Below, piece after piece: positions 9,210-17,636 of a stretch of 64,000 nucleotides of DNA. The stretch comes from Halobacteriales archaeon QS_5_70_15 (GTDB lineage: Archaea; Halobacteriota; Halobacteria; Halobacteriales; Haloarculaceae). A program made the translations under genes and the position numbers. Where the stretch lies: positions 7,959 to 71,958 of the forward strand of contig PXRQ01000114.1 in assembly GCA_003022005.1 (NCBI GenBank). The letters are read 5' to 3'. Position 1 is the first letter of the stretch; each line of letters opens with the position of its first letter. The notes under the pieces are model-generated. The model did not search any database and was not told where the DNA came from. It saw only the letters and a list, made by a program, of their open reading frames with translations.

Positions 9210-9868
9210 GGCTCCGCGAACGGTTCGGGTTCGACGAACGGCGCTTCGGGCAGCTCACTCGCCTGATGGAGTTCGCGCTCGTCGGGATGCTGTTCGTCGG
9301 TCTCGAACGCGGACACACCGGTATCATCGTCAACACCGCCGTCGCCCTCGGGGTCACCCAGCTCGTGCCCGTCCTCGAACGCGACGTGGGCATCCCGATG
9401 GACCCGGCACTGACCCTCTGGATCACCGCGGCGGTGTTCCTCCACGCGCTCGGGGCCGTGGGCATCCCCGGGACCGAACTCGAGTCGTTCTACCGGCAGG
9501 TCTGGTGGTGGGACCACATGACCCACGCGCTGTCGGCCAGCGTCGTCGCCGCCGCGGGCTACGCGACCGCCCGGGCCATCGACCTCCACTCCGAGGAGGT
9601 GTCGCTCCCGCCGCGGTTCATGTTCGTCTTCATCCTCCTGCTGACGGTCGCGTTCGGCGTCTTCTGGGAGGTCATCGAGTTCGCCATCGCCGAGGCGGCC
9701 GCGGTCATGGGCGGCGCGCCCGTCCTCACACAGTACGGGCTGGACGACACGCTGCTCGACCTCGTCTTCGACACCATCGGGGCCGTCGTCGTCGCCACCT
9801 GGGGGACCGCCTACCTGGGCGACGTGGTGGGCGCCATCACCGACCGCTTCGATGCGCGCTCGGGGTAG
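9206..9868 (+). CDS. YjdF-like (DUF2238-type) membrane protein
   Basis: 220 residues starting at GTG 9206, which overlaps the preceding stop (GTGA). About six helices. The motifs VWWWDHMTHALSASVVAAAG and FGVFWEVIEFA, and the later DDTLLDLVFDTIGA, follow the DUF2238/YjdF pattern of conserved His and acidic residues within membrane helices. The function of the family is not settled. Coupling to the previous gene suggests a two-subunit membrane complex. Confidence 0.75.
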   Translation: MRLRERFGFDERRFGQLTRLMEFALVGMLFVGLERGHTGIIVNTAVALGVTQLVPVLERDVGIPMDPALTLWITAAVFLHALGAVGIPGTELESFYRQVWWWDHMTHALSASVVAAAGYATARAIDLHSEEVSLPPRFMFVFILLLTVAFGVFWEVIEFAIAEAAAVMGGAPVLTQYGLDDTLLDLVFDTIGAVVVATWGTAYLGDVVGAITDRFDARSG

Positions 9869-10008
9869 GCGGCGGACGCTCCCGCGGTCGGGAGCACGGA
9901 CTGCCCTCCGACGAGGGACCGGCCCCCACCGGCTTCCGGTAACCGAACCACCCTGCCGGTCCCGTGGACCGTGCTATTAAGTAACGAGTCGCACAACCCA
10001 CCCCTGCG

Positions 10009-10218
10009 ATGGTATTCAAGGAGATAACCCTGATCGGCCGGAGCACGGAGAGCTTCGACGACGCGGTCGACGACGCGGTCGATCGCGCCGAGGACACGCT
10101 CGAGAACGTCCACTGGGCGGAGGTCGAGGAGTTCGGCGTCGAGGTGGCGAGCGTCGAGGAGCGGGAGTACCAGGCAGAAGTGGTGGTGGCGTTCGAACTG
10201 CAGGACCCCGACGAGTAG
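10009..10218 (+). CDS. dodecin
   Basis: 69 residues, the normal dodecin length, beginning [11 protein letters not shown] and containing the flavin-stacking Trp in [15 protein letters not shown]. Dodecins form hollow dodecamers that store riboflavin in haloarchaea. The gene stands alone between convergent and divergent neighbours. A TATA-like TGCTATTAAGTAAC lies about 27 nt before the ATG. Confidence 0.9.
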   Translation: MVFKEITLIGRSTESFDDAVDDAVDRAEDTLENVHWAEVEEFGVEVASVEEREYQAEVVVAFELQDPDE

Positions 10219-10386
10219 CGCGGACGGGAACGACCGGCGCCGCCAGGGGGGTCCCGGCCCGGTGCAGTTCCGACCCGGGATGCGTGTTCCCCGTCCCGCG
10301 ATCGAACCACCGGATCCGATGGGGTTCCCGCGGGTCGTCGGGGAGGGATTTTTGTCACTCCCGCGGTGACTTCCTCCGGGGCGGCC

Positions 10387-10848
10387 ATGACCGACTTCGG
10401 ACTCACGAGCCCCGCGTTCGGGGACGGGGACCCGATACCGCGGGAGTACGGCTACACCGAACGGGACGTCAACCCCCCGCTCTCGGTCTCGGGCGTGCCC
10501 GGGGAGGCGTCGTCGCTCGCGCTGGTCGTCGACGACCCGGACGCCGTCGAGCCGGCGGGGAAGATCTGGGACCACTGGCTGGTCTGGAACGTCCCGCCGG
10601 GGACGGCGGAGATCCCGGAGGACTGGGATCCCGGGTCGATCGGCGCGATAGAGGGGCAGAACGACTTCGGTGAGAAGGGCTACGGCGGGCCGAACCCCCC
10701 GGACCGCGAGCACACCTACGAGTTCCGCCTCTACGCGCTCGACACCACGCTCGACGTCCGGGCCGGCGCGGGGAGGGACGAGTTCGAGGACGCCGCGACG
10801 GGCCACCTCGTCGCGAGCGCCAGCCTCTCGGGAACCTACGCGCCCTGA
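10387..10848 (+). CDS. YbhB/YbcL (PEBP, Raf-kinase-inhibitor-like) protein
   Basis: 153 residues of the phosphatidylethanolamine-binding protein fold: LTSPAFGDGDPIPREYG, the ligand-site motif VVDDPDA, then WDHWLVWNVPP and YGGPNPP. The role in archaea is unknown; homologues bind small anionic ligands. ATG 10387 is chosen over the upstream ATG at 10366 because it starts directly at the conserved N-terminus, with ATTTTTGTC about 25-30 nt upstream as a likely TATA region. Confidence 0.85.
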   Translation: MTDFGLTSPAFGDGDPIPREYGYTERDVNPPLSVSGVPGEASSLALVVDDPDAVEPAGKIWDHWLVWNVPPGTAEIPEDWDPGSIGAIEGQNDFGEKGYGGPNPPDREHTYEFRLYALDTTLDVRAGAGRDEFEDAATGHLVASASLSGTYAP

Positions 10849-10857
10849 GTCCACTCT

Positions 10858-10930
10858 TACCGACGGCCGTCTCTCACGGTGATCGCCCGGACGGGGTGCG
10901 ATCGCCGGTGAACCGTCGGGGCCGTCCGTG
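10858..10930. repeat. decayed palindromic element
   Basis: Starts TACCGACGGCC and ends GGCCGTCCGTG, with inner complementary arms around GGTGATCGCCC and GCGATCGCCGG. The right flank TCA (10931-10933) is the stop codon of the minus-strand coiled-coil gene; the left flank is TCT. It is a shortened and diverged relative of the 79-bp family. Confidence 0.55.
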
Positions 10931-11179
10931 TCAGTCCAGCCGCGACTCGAGGTCGTCCAGCCGGGCCTCGATCCCGTCGAGCCGGTCGGCGAGGTCGGCG
11001 AGCGCCGCCTCGTCGGCGCTTCCCGCGTCGACCCGCTCGACGCGGCGGGCGAGTTCGTCGTGGACACACCGGGCCGTCGACTCCATCTCGTCGAGACGAT
11101 CGGCCAGCTCCGGCCCGGAGACGGACGGCTCCCGCTCGACCTGTTCGATGTGCGTCTTGAGTTCTTCGTCGGAGACCAT
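10931..11179 (-). CDS. short coiled-coil protein
   Basis: 82 residues, almost entirely helical and heptad-patterned: ADRLDEMESTARCVHDELAR and ADLADRLDGIEARLDDLESR. No enzyme motif. It probably oligomerises. Start 11179 is taken because upstream in-frame sequence up to 11401 is proline/arginine-rich and not protein-like. The stop lies exactly at the edge of the decayed palindromic element. Confidence 0.65.
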   Translation of the reverse strand: MVSDEELKTHIEQVEREPSVSGPELADRLDEMESTARCVHDELARRVERVDAGSADEAALADLADRLDGIEARLDDLESRLD

Positions 11180-11411
11180 CGTTCGGGGTGAGGCTGGCCC
11201 GTGTGGCGGGGTTCTCGATCCGCCCTTCATCGGACTCCCGTATAAATCCGGAACGGCGTTATCGCCGCGCGAAAAGGCCCTCGACCGCGCGGCCGTCGCC
11301 CGCCGGTCGGCACGAACGTCACGCAGCCCGCTCGACGTCCTTCGGCGGGCGGAACCACCCGCCGCCCGGGCGGATGGCCCCGAGGAGCCCCGGTGAGCCA
11401 ACGCCGTCCGG

Positions 11412-12812
11412 CTACCGTTTCAGCAGCGATGGACGTTCGAACGACAGCGACAGTTCGTCGGCTATCCCCAGCAGATCGGCGACTGTCGGCGCGACCGAGC
11501 GGGCATCGACCGCCGCGTCGGCTCCGAGCGGTTCGAGCCTCCCTTCGGGGACTGCCGGTCCGCCGAGGCCGTAGAATCCGAACGCATCCGCGTCCACGCG
11601 GCCGTGTGAGCCACCGATCCTCGACGGGTCGAGCGACGCGAGTCCGGCGTCACCGAGGAACAGCTCGCAGGGGTCGAACCCCGGTTTCGCGTGGATGTCC
11701 ATGTCCGTGGCGTAGTACGGCGCGGCCTCGCGGTCCGTCCACCAGTAGTACTGGAACCAGGCGTCCCGCTCCGCGACGAGGAGGAGTTCGCCCGAGTTCG
11801 GGTGGTCGATACCGTACTCCGACATCCCCCTCCGGTCGATCACCGTGTCGACGCCGTCCAGCGAGATCAGCGTCGACCGGGTCTCCTCGACGGCGTCGGT
11901 GTAGACGTGAGCCACCTGGTGATCGACCATCGCGAACGCGTCCGAGGCGGCCAGGTCGACCTCCTCGCCGCCCTCGCGGCCCTCCGTCACGTCGAGTAGC
12001 CCGGCCGCCCGCAGCGCGCGGTTGGGAAAGACCGGCGTGTCGACCCGGTTGAAGCCGTACTCGCCGACGACGTTCACGACGGTCTCCGACCAGCGGTCAT
12101 CGGAGCGGAGCCAGTCGAGAAACCCTCCGACCATCCCGTCGACGACCTCCACGGCTCCGCGTGCCTCCTCCGCGTCCGGCCCGTGGCGCTGTGTGTCGTA
12201 GTCGAGATGGGGAATGTACACCCAGAGCAGGTCGGGGTCGTACCGCTCGATCGCCTCCCGCGCGGCGGTCAGTATCCACTCGCTGCTCTCCGCCCCGGCC
12301 ATCGGTCCCCAGTAGTTGTGCAGCGGGAAGTGGCCGTACGCCGACTCGAGGTCGTCGTAGAACCCGTCCGGGTTCGTCCAGCAGTCCATCTCCAGCATGT
12401 TGTTGTCCTCGTCCTCGATGGGCGAGGGCGTCACCGCGACGTCGGCCGACGTCCCGATGAGATGCTGGAAGAAGAGCACGCCCGTGGTGAGCCCGGTTTC
12501 CTCGCTCGCGGCCTCCCAGATGCGGTACCGGTCCTCGACCGGCCGTTCCCACAACGCCACCTCGTCGCGATCGCGGTCGTACTCCCCGTTGGCGACGTCC
12601 CCGTGCGCCGCCGGTGACTGCCCCGTCGCCAGCGTCGTCTGGACGGGAACGGTCACCGCCGGGAACGGCGGCCGGAGCGGCGCGACCCGCCCCTCGAGGA
12701 GTCCGGTGAGGTTCGGGGCCAGCCCTGCCTCGAGGTGGTCCGGTCGGAGCCCGACGACGTCGAGCACGATGACCCGTCCCGCGGTTCCGCTCGCTCGCCC
12801 CCCGTCGGTCAT
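11412..12812 (-). CDS. alkaline phosphatase/nucleotide pyrophosphatase family enzyme (EboF-like)
   Basis: 466 residues of the type I phosphodiesterase/nucleotide pyrophosphatase fold. The first metal Asp is in VIVLDVVGLRPDHL, the nucleophilic Thr in PAVTVPVQTTLATGQSPAAHG (the PTxT/TGxxPxxHG pattern), and later metal ligands are in YIPHLDYDTQRHGPD and GSHGR. It has no signal peptide, so it is cytoplasmic. It would cleave a phosphate mono- or diester. The start overlaps the end of the inositol-phosphate-synthase-like gene by 4 nt, and divergent neighbours match other ebo functions, so it is probably the EboF counterpart. Confidence 0.85.
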   Translation of the reverse strand: MTDGGRASGTAGRVIVLDVVGLRPDHLEAGLAPNLTGLLEGRVAPLRPPFPAVTVPVQTTLATGQSPAAHGDVANGEYDRDRDEVALWERPVEDRYRIWEAASEETGLTTGVLFFQHLIGTSADVAVTPSPIEDEDNNMLEMDCWTNPDGFYDDLESAYGHFPLHNYWGPMAGAESSEWILTAAREAIERYDPDLLWVYIPHLDYDTQRHGPDAEEARGAVEVVDGMVGGFLDWLRSDDRWSETVVNVVGEYGFNRVDTPVFPNRALRAAGLLDVTEGREGGEEVDLAASDAFAMVDHQVAHVYTDAVEETRSTLISLDGVDTVIDRRGMSEYGIDHPNSGELLLVAERDAWFQYYWWTDREAAPYYATDMDIHAKPGFDPCELFLGDAGLASLDPSRIGGSHGRVDADAFGFYGLGGPAVPEGRLEPLGADAAVDARSVAPTVADLLGIADELSLSFERPSLLKR

Positions 12813-13438
12813 CGCCCCTCGGCGTGTCGCTCGGCGTAGTCGTAGAACAGTTCGAGCTGCCCGGAGAGGTCGTGCTCGTCGACGCCCATCGTCGACTTGA
12901 AGAACGACGCGAGGGGGGGTTGGATCCCCCCTTCACAGTGCTCGTCCGCGTACGCGACCAGCCGTACGAGGTCGGGCAGGAGCGGTGCGGCGAGCGCCGA
13001 GTCCGAGCTCTCCCAGGTGAACTGCTTCTTCGTCTCCGTTCCGAGGAACCCCTCGAAGTGGATGTGGTCCCAGGCGGTCTTCCAGTCCCCGAGCGACGGC
13101 GTGTAGTCGATGCGGACCCCGTTGTGCGTCTCGTACCCGAGGATCCGCTCGAGGAGGCGTCCCTCGCTCTCGATCTTGCCGGCCCCGTTCTCCTCCTCCT
13201 CGAGCACGAGCCCGTCGGTGTTCCCGAGGATGTTGTGTCCCTCCCGGGAGAGTACCCGGAGGTTCCGGCCGGCGAACGCGAACTCCTCGACCGGCGGCAT
13301 GTCGAGCGACGCCACCGGGTCGCGGGCCGTCACCATCCCCGTCGTTCCCGCGACCTCCCTCGCGACGGCCCGTGCGCCGACCATCGAGAGGGTCGCGACG
13401 TTCCCGCGCGCGCCGACCAACCACACTCCGATTGCCAT
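12809..13438 (-). pseudogene. inositol-3-phosphate synthase-like, internally deleted
   Basis: 209 residues in one open frame. It begins with the NAD-binding start VWLVGARGNVAT and continues to EEFAFAG, then jumps straight to RNLRVLSREGHNILGNTDG. The C-terminal part is well conserved: IDYTPSLGDWKTAWDHIHFE and LASFFKSTMGVDEHDL. Full-length archaeal enzymes have about 360-390 residues, so roughly 160 residues of the middle, including the catalytic lysine region (GKDxKTGxT type), are missing without breaking the frame. The enzyme would cyclise a sugar phosphate; this version should be inactive. It is either a real decayed gene or an assembly deletion. Confidence 0.8.
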
Positions 13439-13512
13439 GGTCGGGGGTTTTCGGCTTCGGGTAAAGTATGTTGGTTTCGAGGGAGATAGCGGAGGGCACC
13501 GCCGCCTCGAGG

Positions 13513-13722
13513 CTACCAGCTCAGGTCGGTGTCGGCGTCCCGCCGGGAGAGCTGCTCCCCGCTCTCGCTGAAGTCGAGGTCCCTGTTCATCACCGTCTCC
13601 TCGGGATGGCGCCACTCCTCCTCGCAGTTCTCGCACCGCCACACCTCGTACGGTCGGCCGTCCGAGGGTTCCTTCCGAACCGACTCAATTGGGTCGCCGC
13701 AGTGAGGACAGACTTCCGGCAT
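13513..13722 (-). CDS. small CPxCG-type zinc-finger protein
   Basis: 69 residues. The first half is a zinc ribbon, EVCPHCGDPIES and WRCENCEEEW, and the second half is acidic and disordered. Haloarchaea have many such proteins, of largely unknown function. It lies 74 nt upstream of the inositol-phosphate-synthase-like gene on the same strand and may be co-transcribed. ATG 13722 starts directly at the ribbon. Confidence 0.75.
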   Translation of the reverse strand: MPEVCPHCGDPIESVRKEPSDGRPYEVWRCENCEEEWRHPEETVMNRDLDFSESGEQLSRRDADTDLSW

Positions 13723-13824
13723 ACGGAAGACGACAGGGGGGATGGGCAAATATCCCCCGCCTGCCCGCGGGCGTTCTGCGGCGAGTGAGGAGCTTCTGTC
13801 CGTTAATCACAATCGAACTGTTCG

Positions 13825-13841
13825 ATATATTAAATAATTCT
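13825..13841 (+). promoter_or_regulatory. TATA region before the TatD/Ebo-like operon
   Basis: GATATATTAAATAATTC is a strongly AT-rich island about 30-45 nt before the ATG at 13873, between the divergent halves of the cluster. It probably drives the plus-strand genes; the minus-strand zinc-finger gene starts about 100 nt away. Confidence 0.5.
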
Positions 13842-13872
13842 GATAAGCCCCTACATCGGATACACACAGGTC

Positions 13873-14679
13873 ATGGCGATTCCCATCATCGACCCTCATA
13901 TGCACATGGTGTCCCGCTCTAGTGACGATTACGAGCGGGCACGCCTGGCGGGCATCGAGTGTTGCATCGAGCCGGCGTTCTGGAGCGGGACCGACAAGCA
14001 GCACGCCGAGTCGTTTTTCGACTACTTCGAGCAGATCATCGACTTCGAAACCCGGCGCGCCGAGCGGACGGCTGGAATCGATCACTACGTCACCATCGCC
14101 CTCGAGCCCAAGGAGGCGAACTATCCCGAGATGGCCGAGCGCGTGATGGATCACATCCCGGAGTACCTGGACCGTGAGAACGTGGTCGGCGTCGGCGAGA
14201 TCGGACTCGACCAGGACACCCCCGAAGAGGAGGAGGCGTTCCGACGCCAGCTCCGGATGGCCGAGGAACGCGAACTTCCCGTCATCGTCCACACGCCACA
14301 CACGCGGAAACCGGCCGGCACCGAGCGTCTCGTCGAGATGATACAGGACGAGGACGTCACCGAGGAACGGATCGTCATCGATCACAACACCGAGAACACG
14401 ATCGACATCTCGCTTCGAACCGACTGCTGGATCGGGTTCACGCTCTACCCCGGGAAGATCACCGACGAGAAGGCGATCGATCTGCTGGAGGAGTACGGAA
14501 CGGACAGGATGCTCCTCAACAGCGCCGCCGACTGGGATCCCTCGGATCCGCTCGCGGTCCCGAAGGCAAGGGACGAGATGCTCGACCGGGGATGGGACCG
14601 CGAGACGGTCCGGAAGGTCGTCTTCGAGAACCCCTACGAGTTCTTCAGTCAGTCGCCGAACTTCGAGTACGAGCCCTGA
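13873..14679 (+). CDS. TatD-family metal-dependent hydrolase (EboB-like)
   Basis: 268 residues of a TIM-barrel amidohydrolase: N-terminal IIDPHMHM (HxH), metal Glu in GVGEIGLDQD, His in PVIVHTPHTRKP, a His in IVIDHNTEN and the final acidic residue in LLNSAADWDPSD. These match TatD-like EboB proteins. Its substrate is unknown, but in the ebo context it acts on an intermediate of a small-molecule pathway rather than on DNA. It is the first gene of the plus-strand operon; the next ATG follows 1 nt after its stop codon. Confidence 0.9.
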   Translation: MAIPIIDPHMHMVSRSSDDYERARLAGIECCIEPAFWSGTDKQHAESFFDYFEQIIDFETRRAERTAGIDHYVTIALEPKEANYPEMAERVMDHIPEYLDRENVVGVGEIGLDQDTPEEEEAFRRQLRMAEERELPVIVHTPHTRKPAGTERLVEMIQDEDVTEERIVIDHNTENTIDISLRTDCWIGFTLYPGKITDEKAIDLLEEYGTDRMLLNSAADWDPSDPLAVPKARDEMLDRGWDRETVRKVVFENPYEFFSQSPNFEYEP

Positions 14680-14680
14680 G

Positions 14681-15511
14681 ATGTATTTCGGATTCTCCAC
14701 CAACGCGTTCCGACAGTACGACCTGGCCGAATCCATCGAGATACTCGCCGACCTCGGCTACGACGGCGTCGAACTGCTGTTCGACCAGCCACACCTCTAT
14801 CCACCGGAGGCGACCGGGGCCGACATCGAGTCGGTCCGCGAGACCCTCGACGCGAACGACATCGCGATCAGTAACTGCAACGCGTTCATGCTCACCGCCA
14901 TCGAGGGCTTCCACCATCCCTCGTTCATCGAGGCGGACGAGGACTACCGCCGTCGTCGGGTCGATTACACTCTCGATGCGCTGGACACCGCGGCGGCCCT
15001 CGACGCGAACCACATCTCCATCGAGCCGGGGGGGCCCGTTCCGGACGGGCGCTCGCGCGAGTGGGCGATGGACACCTTCGAGGAGGGACTCCGGGAGGTC
15101 CTGGCCCGCGCGGAACAGGTCGGCGTGGACGTGCTGGTCGAGCCCGAACCGGACCTGCTGATCGAGACGTCGGATCAGTTCCTCGAACTCGCGGAGCGGT
15201 TCGACTCCCCCCGGATGCGCTGTAACTTCGACGCCGGCCACTTCTTCTGCGTCGGGGAGGACCCGGCCAGCCTGGTGTCGAAGCTCGGGGCCTACACGCC
15301 CCACTATCACCTCGAGGACATCCCCGCCGACCGGACCCACGAGCACACCCAATTGGGAGAGGGTGGGATGGACGTTGACGGATTTCTCGAGACGCTCGAG
15401 GACGCTGGCTACGAGGGGTTCGTGACGATCGAGCTCTACCCCTACGAGGAGACGGCCGAGGAAACCGCCCGCGACGCGATGCGCTATCTGCAGGACCACG
15501 GGTGGGTCTGA
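14681..15511 (+). CDS. sugar phosphate isomerase/epimerase-like TIM barrel (EboE-like)
   Basis: 276 residues of the xylose-isomerase-like fold. It opens FGFSTNAFRQYDLAESIEIL and carries predicted metal ligands in ILVEPEPDLLIE-like VLVEPEPDLL, MRCNFDAGHFF, YHLEDIPADRTHEH and VTIELYPYEE. Its order and spacing (1 nt after TatD) match EboE beside EboB. The reaction is unknown; epimerase, isomerase or dehydratase chemistry on a sugar or cyclitol phosphate is likely. Intact, unlike its paralogue at 16619. Confidence 0.9.
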   Translation: MYFGFSTNAFRQYDLAESIEILADLGYDGVELLFDQPHLYPPEATGADIESVRETLDANDIAISNCNAFMLTAIEGFHHPSFIEADEDYRRRRVDYTLDALDTAAALDANHISIEPGGPVPDGRSREWAMDTFEEGLREVLARAEQVGVDVLVEPEPDLLIETSDQFLELAERFDSPRMRCNFDAGHFFCVGEDPASLVSKLGAYTPHYHLEDIPADRTHEHTQLGEGGMDVDGFLETLEDAGYEGFVTIELYPYEETAEETARDAMRYLQDHGWV

Positions 15512-15577
15512 TCCCGAATACATGATCGCTCGATCGGACCACTTGGAGGGTTAGGCAGCCTTACCGTGCTGGCCGGA

Positions 15578-16483
15578 ATGAACCTGGATGCACTCAAGAC
15601 CGTCGCCGCGCTCGTCCGGTTGCCGAACCTCTTCACCGCCCCGCCGGACATCGTACTCGGTGCCGCGCTCGTCGCGGCCGCCGGCCACGCCGTCCCCGTC
15701 CGGCCGGTCGCCGGGATCGCCATCGCGTCCATGCTGCTGTACGCGGCGGGGACGACGCTGAACGACTACTTCGACGCCGAGGAGGACGCCAGCGAGCGTC
15801 CGGAGCGACCCATCCCGTCCGGGGAGATATCGCGCCCGGGGGCGTTCGTGCTCGGGATTGCCCTGCTGGCCGGGGGCGTCGGGGCCGCGCTCGTCGCCGC
15901 CGGCACGGCCGCCGGTGCGGTCGCCACCGTCCTGGCGCTGGCCGTCCTGTTCTACGACGGGGTGTTCAAGAGCTCGGCCGTCGGGTTCCTGTTCATGGGC
16001 GCGGCCCGGGGGCTGAACGTCCTCCTCGGGACGACGGCCGGGGGCGTCGCCCCCACCGACCTCCCGCCGTGGGCGCTCGCCGTCCCCGCGATCGTCCTCC
16101 TCTACATCGCCGGAGTCACGTACATGGCCGAGGGCGAGACTGGGACGGGTAGCCGACGGGCGGTACTGACCGCCGCGGGGGGCGCTGCCGTCGCCGCCGT
16201 CGGGGTCCTCGGTCTGCTCCTCGTTCTCGATCCGTCGCCGCTCGAGGGGACGCTGGTGGCCGTCCTACTCGCGGGATTCCTCTGGTGGGTCGGCCGGCCG
16301 CTGCGGGCGGCCTACCTGGACCCCGCTCCGGGGACGATCGGACCGGCAATCGGCGCGTGCGTACTGGGACTCACCGCGCTTGACGCCGCGTTCGCCGCGA
16401 CGGTCGGCCCGGTCTGGGCGCTCGCCGCGCTGGCGTTCCTCGTCCCGGCGGTCGGACTCTCGCGCGTCTTCGACGTGACGTGA
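15578..16483 (+). CDS. UbiA-family prenyltransferase (EboC-like)
   Basis: 301 residues, about eight to nine helices. The first Asp-rich motif is present as LNDYFDAEEDASERPERPIP (NDxxD). The usual second DxxxD motif is weak, with FYDGVFKSSAVGF at its place. Such enzymes attach an isoprenoid chain to a ring acceptor in the membrane. The ATG at 15578 is taken; a GTG 12 nt upstream is possible. It follows EboE by 66 nt. Its stop, TGATACGGGCGG, runs into a decayed palindromic element. Confidence 0.88.
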   Translation: MNLDALKTVAALVRLPNLFTAPPDIVLGAALVAAAGHAVPVRPVAGIAIASMLLYAAGTTLNDYFDAEEDASERPERPIPSGEISRPGAFVLGIALLAGGVGAALVAAGTAAGAVATVLALAVLFYDGVFKSSAVGFLFMGAARGLNVLLGTTAGGVAPTDLPPWALAVPAIVLLYIAGVTYMAEGETGTGSRRAVLTAAGGAAVAAVGVLGLLLVLDPSPLEGTLVAVLLAGFLWWVGRPLRAAYLDPAPGTIGPAIGACVLGLTALDAAFAATVGPVWALAALAFLVPAVGLSRVFDVT

Positions 16484-16557
16484 TACGGGCGGTCGCGGGC
16501 GGTAACGGGCGATCGCGGCCCTGGCCCCGACCGAAAAGTCGTCGTGACTGTCCGCCG
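16484..16557. repeat. decayed palindromic element
   Basis: Begins TACGGGCGGTC directly after the TGA stop of the prenyltransferase and ends near GACTGTCCGCCG. The arms are only partly complementary and no right-hand TGA copy is clear. It is a degraded member of the 79-bp family. Confidence 0.4.
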
Positions 16558-16618
16558 AGGCGCGGCCCCCGGACGAGGGCAGGGAAAGTGGCTTGACCCC
16601 GGTCCACCTGCGGCCGAT

Positions 16619-17430
16619 ATGGTCGACCTCGCATTCAGTACGAACGCGTACACCCGCTTCTCGCTCCCCGAAGCCGTCCGCCGCGTCGCGGAGCACGGCT
16701 ACACCGGGACGGAGCTCCTGGCCGACGCCCCCCACGCGTTCCTCCCGGAGTTCGGCGAGGCGGACCGCGAGGCGCTCGCGGACGCCCTGGCGGAGACCGG
16801 GCTCGCGGTGTCGAACATCAACGCGAACACCGCCATGGGGTACTACGACGACGCCCCGCCGTCGGCGTTCTTCGACCCGAGCCTCGCGACCGCCGACGAG
16901 GAGGCCCGCGCCTGGCGGGTCAAGTACACGAAGGGGGCCATCGACCTCGCCGCGGCGGTGGACGCCCCGGCCGTCTGCGTCGCGACCGGCCGCCCGCTCC
17001 CCGGAACACCCCCCGAGCGGGCCAGGGAGTACCTGCTCGACTCGCTCCACGAGATCCTCGACTACGCCGAGCCCCGGGGGATCGACGTCGGCATCGAGTT
17101 CGAGCCCGAACTGCTGATCGAGAACACCGACGAGGTGCTGGCACTGATCGAGGAGGTCGGCCGCGGCTCGCTGGGAGTCAACCTCGACATCGGACACGCA
17201 GCCGTCTACGGCGAGGATCCCGCCGCTGGAGGACATCGCCGGGGGGATACGCGGGAAGCACTACCACCTCGTCCCCGGCGAGGGGGATCTGGACTTCGGG
17301 GCGGTGTTCGCGGCGCTGGAGGACGTGGGCTACGATGGGTTCGCGACCCTCGAACTGTACACGTACCCCGACGAGCCCGATAGGGCGGCGCGGGAGGCCC
17401 GCCAGGCGCTCGAACAGTACGTCGCCCGAT
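16619..17430 (+). pseudogene. second EboE-like TIM barrel, deleted and frameshifted
   Basis: Opens VDLAFSTNAYTRFSLPEAVR, like the intact gene at 14681, and is well conserved to GVNLDIGHAAVYGEDP near 17222. The sequence then skips into another frame: LEDIAGGIRGKHYHLVPGEG to ATLELYTYPDEPDRAA, ending at the TAG at 17428-17430. About 20-25 residues that normally join GEDP to HLEDI, including a ligand region, are missing and the frame is shifted. If the deletion is real the gene is dead; if it is an assembly fault, the cluster has two EboE-type enzymes. Confidence 0.8.
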
Positions 17431-17636
17431 AGGGCGGATACCCGACGGTGATCGCGGACGCTCCCGGTACTGTCCGACGTACCTACCCGACCATCGTTCG
17501 CCGCCACGGTACGACGACCCCGCTCGTGGCCCTGTATCCGGTAGTACGACGGTCCCGGAGGAACCGTTGTGGCCTCCCGTACGGGGGTGTCCGCGAACCC
17601 ACTCGTTATTAGTGGGGGGACGGGGATAGCGGCCCC

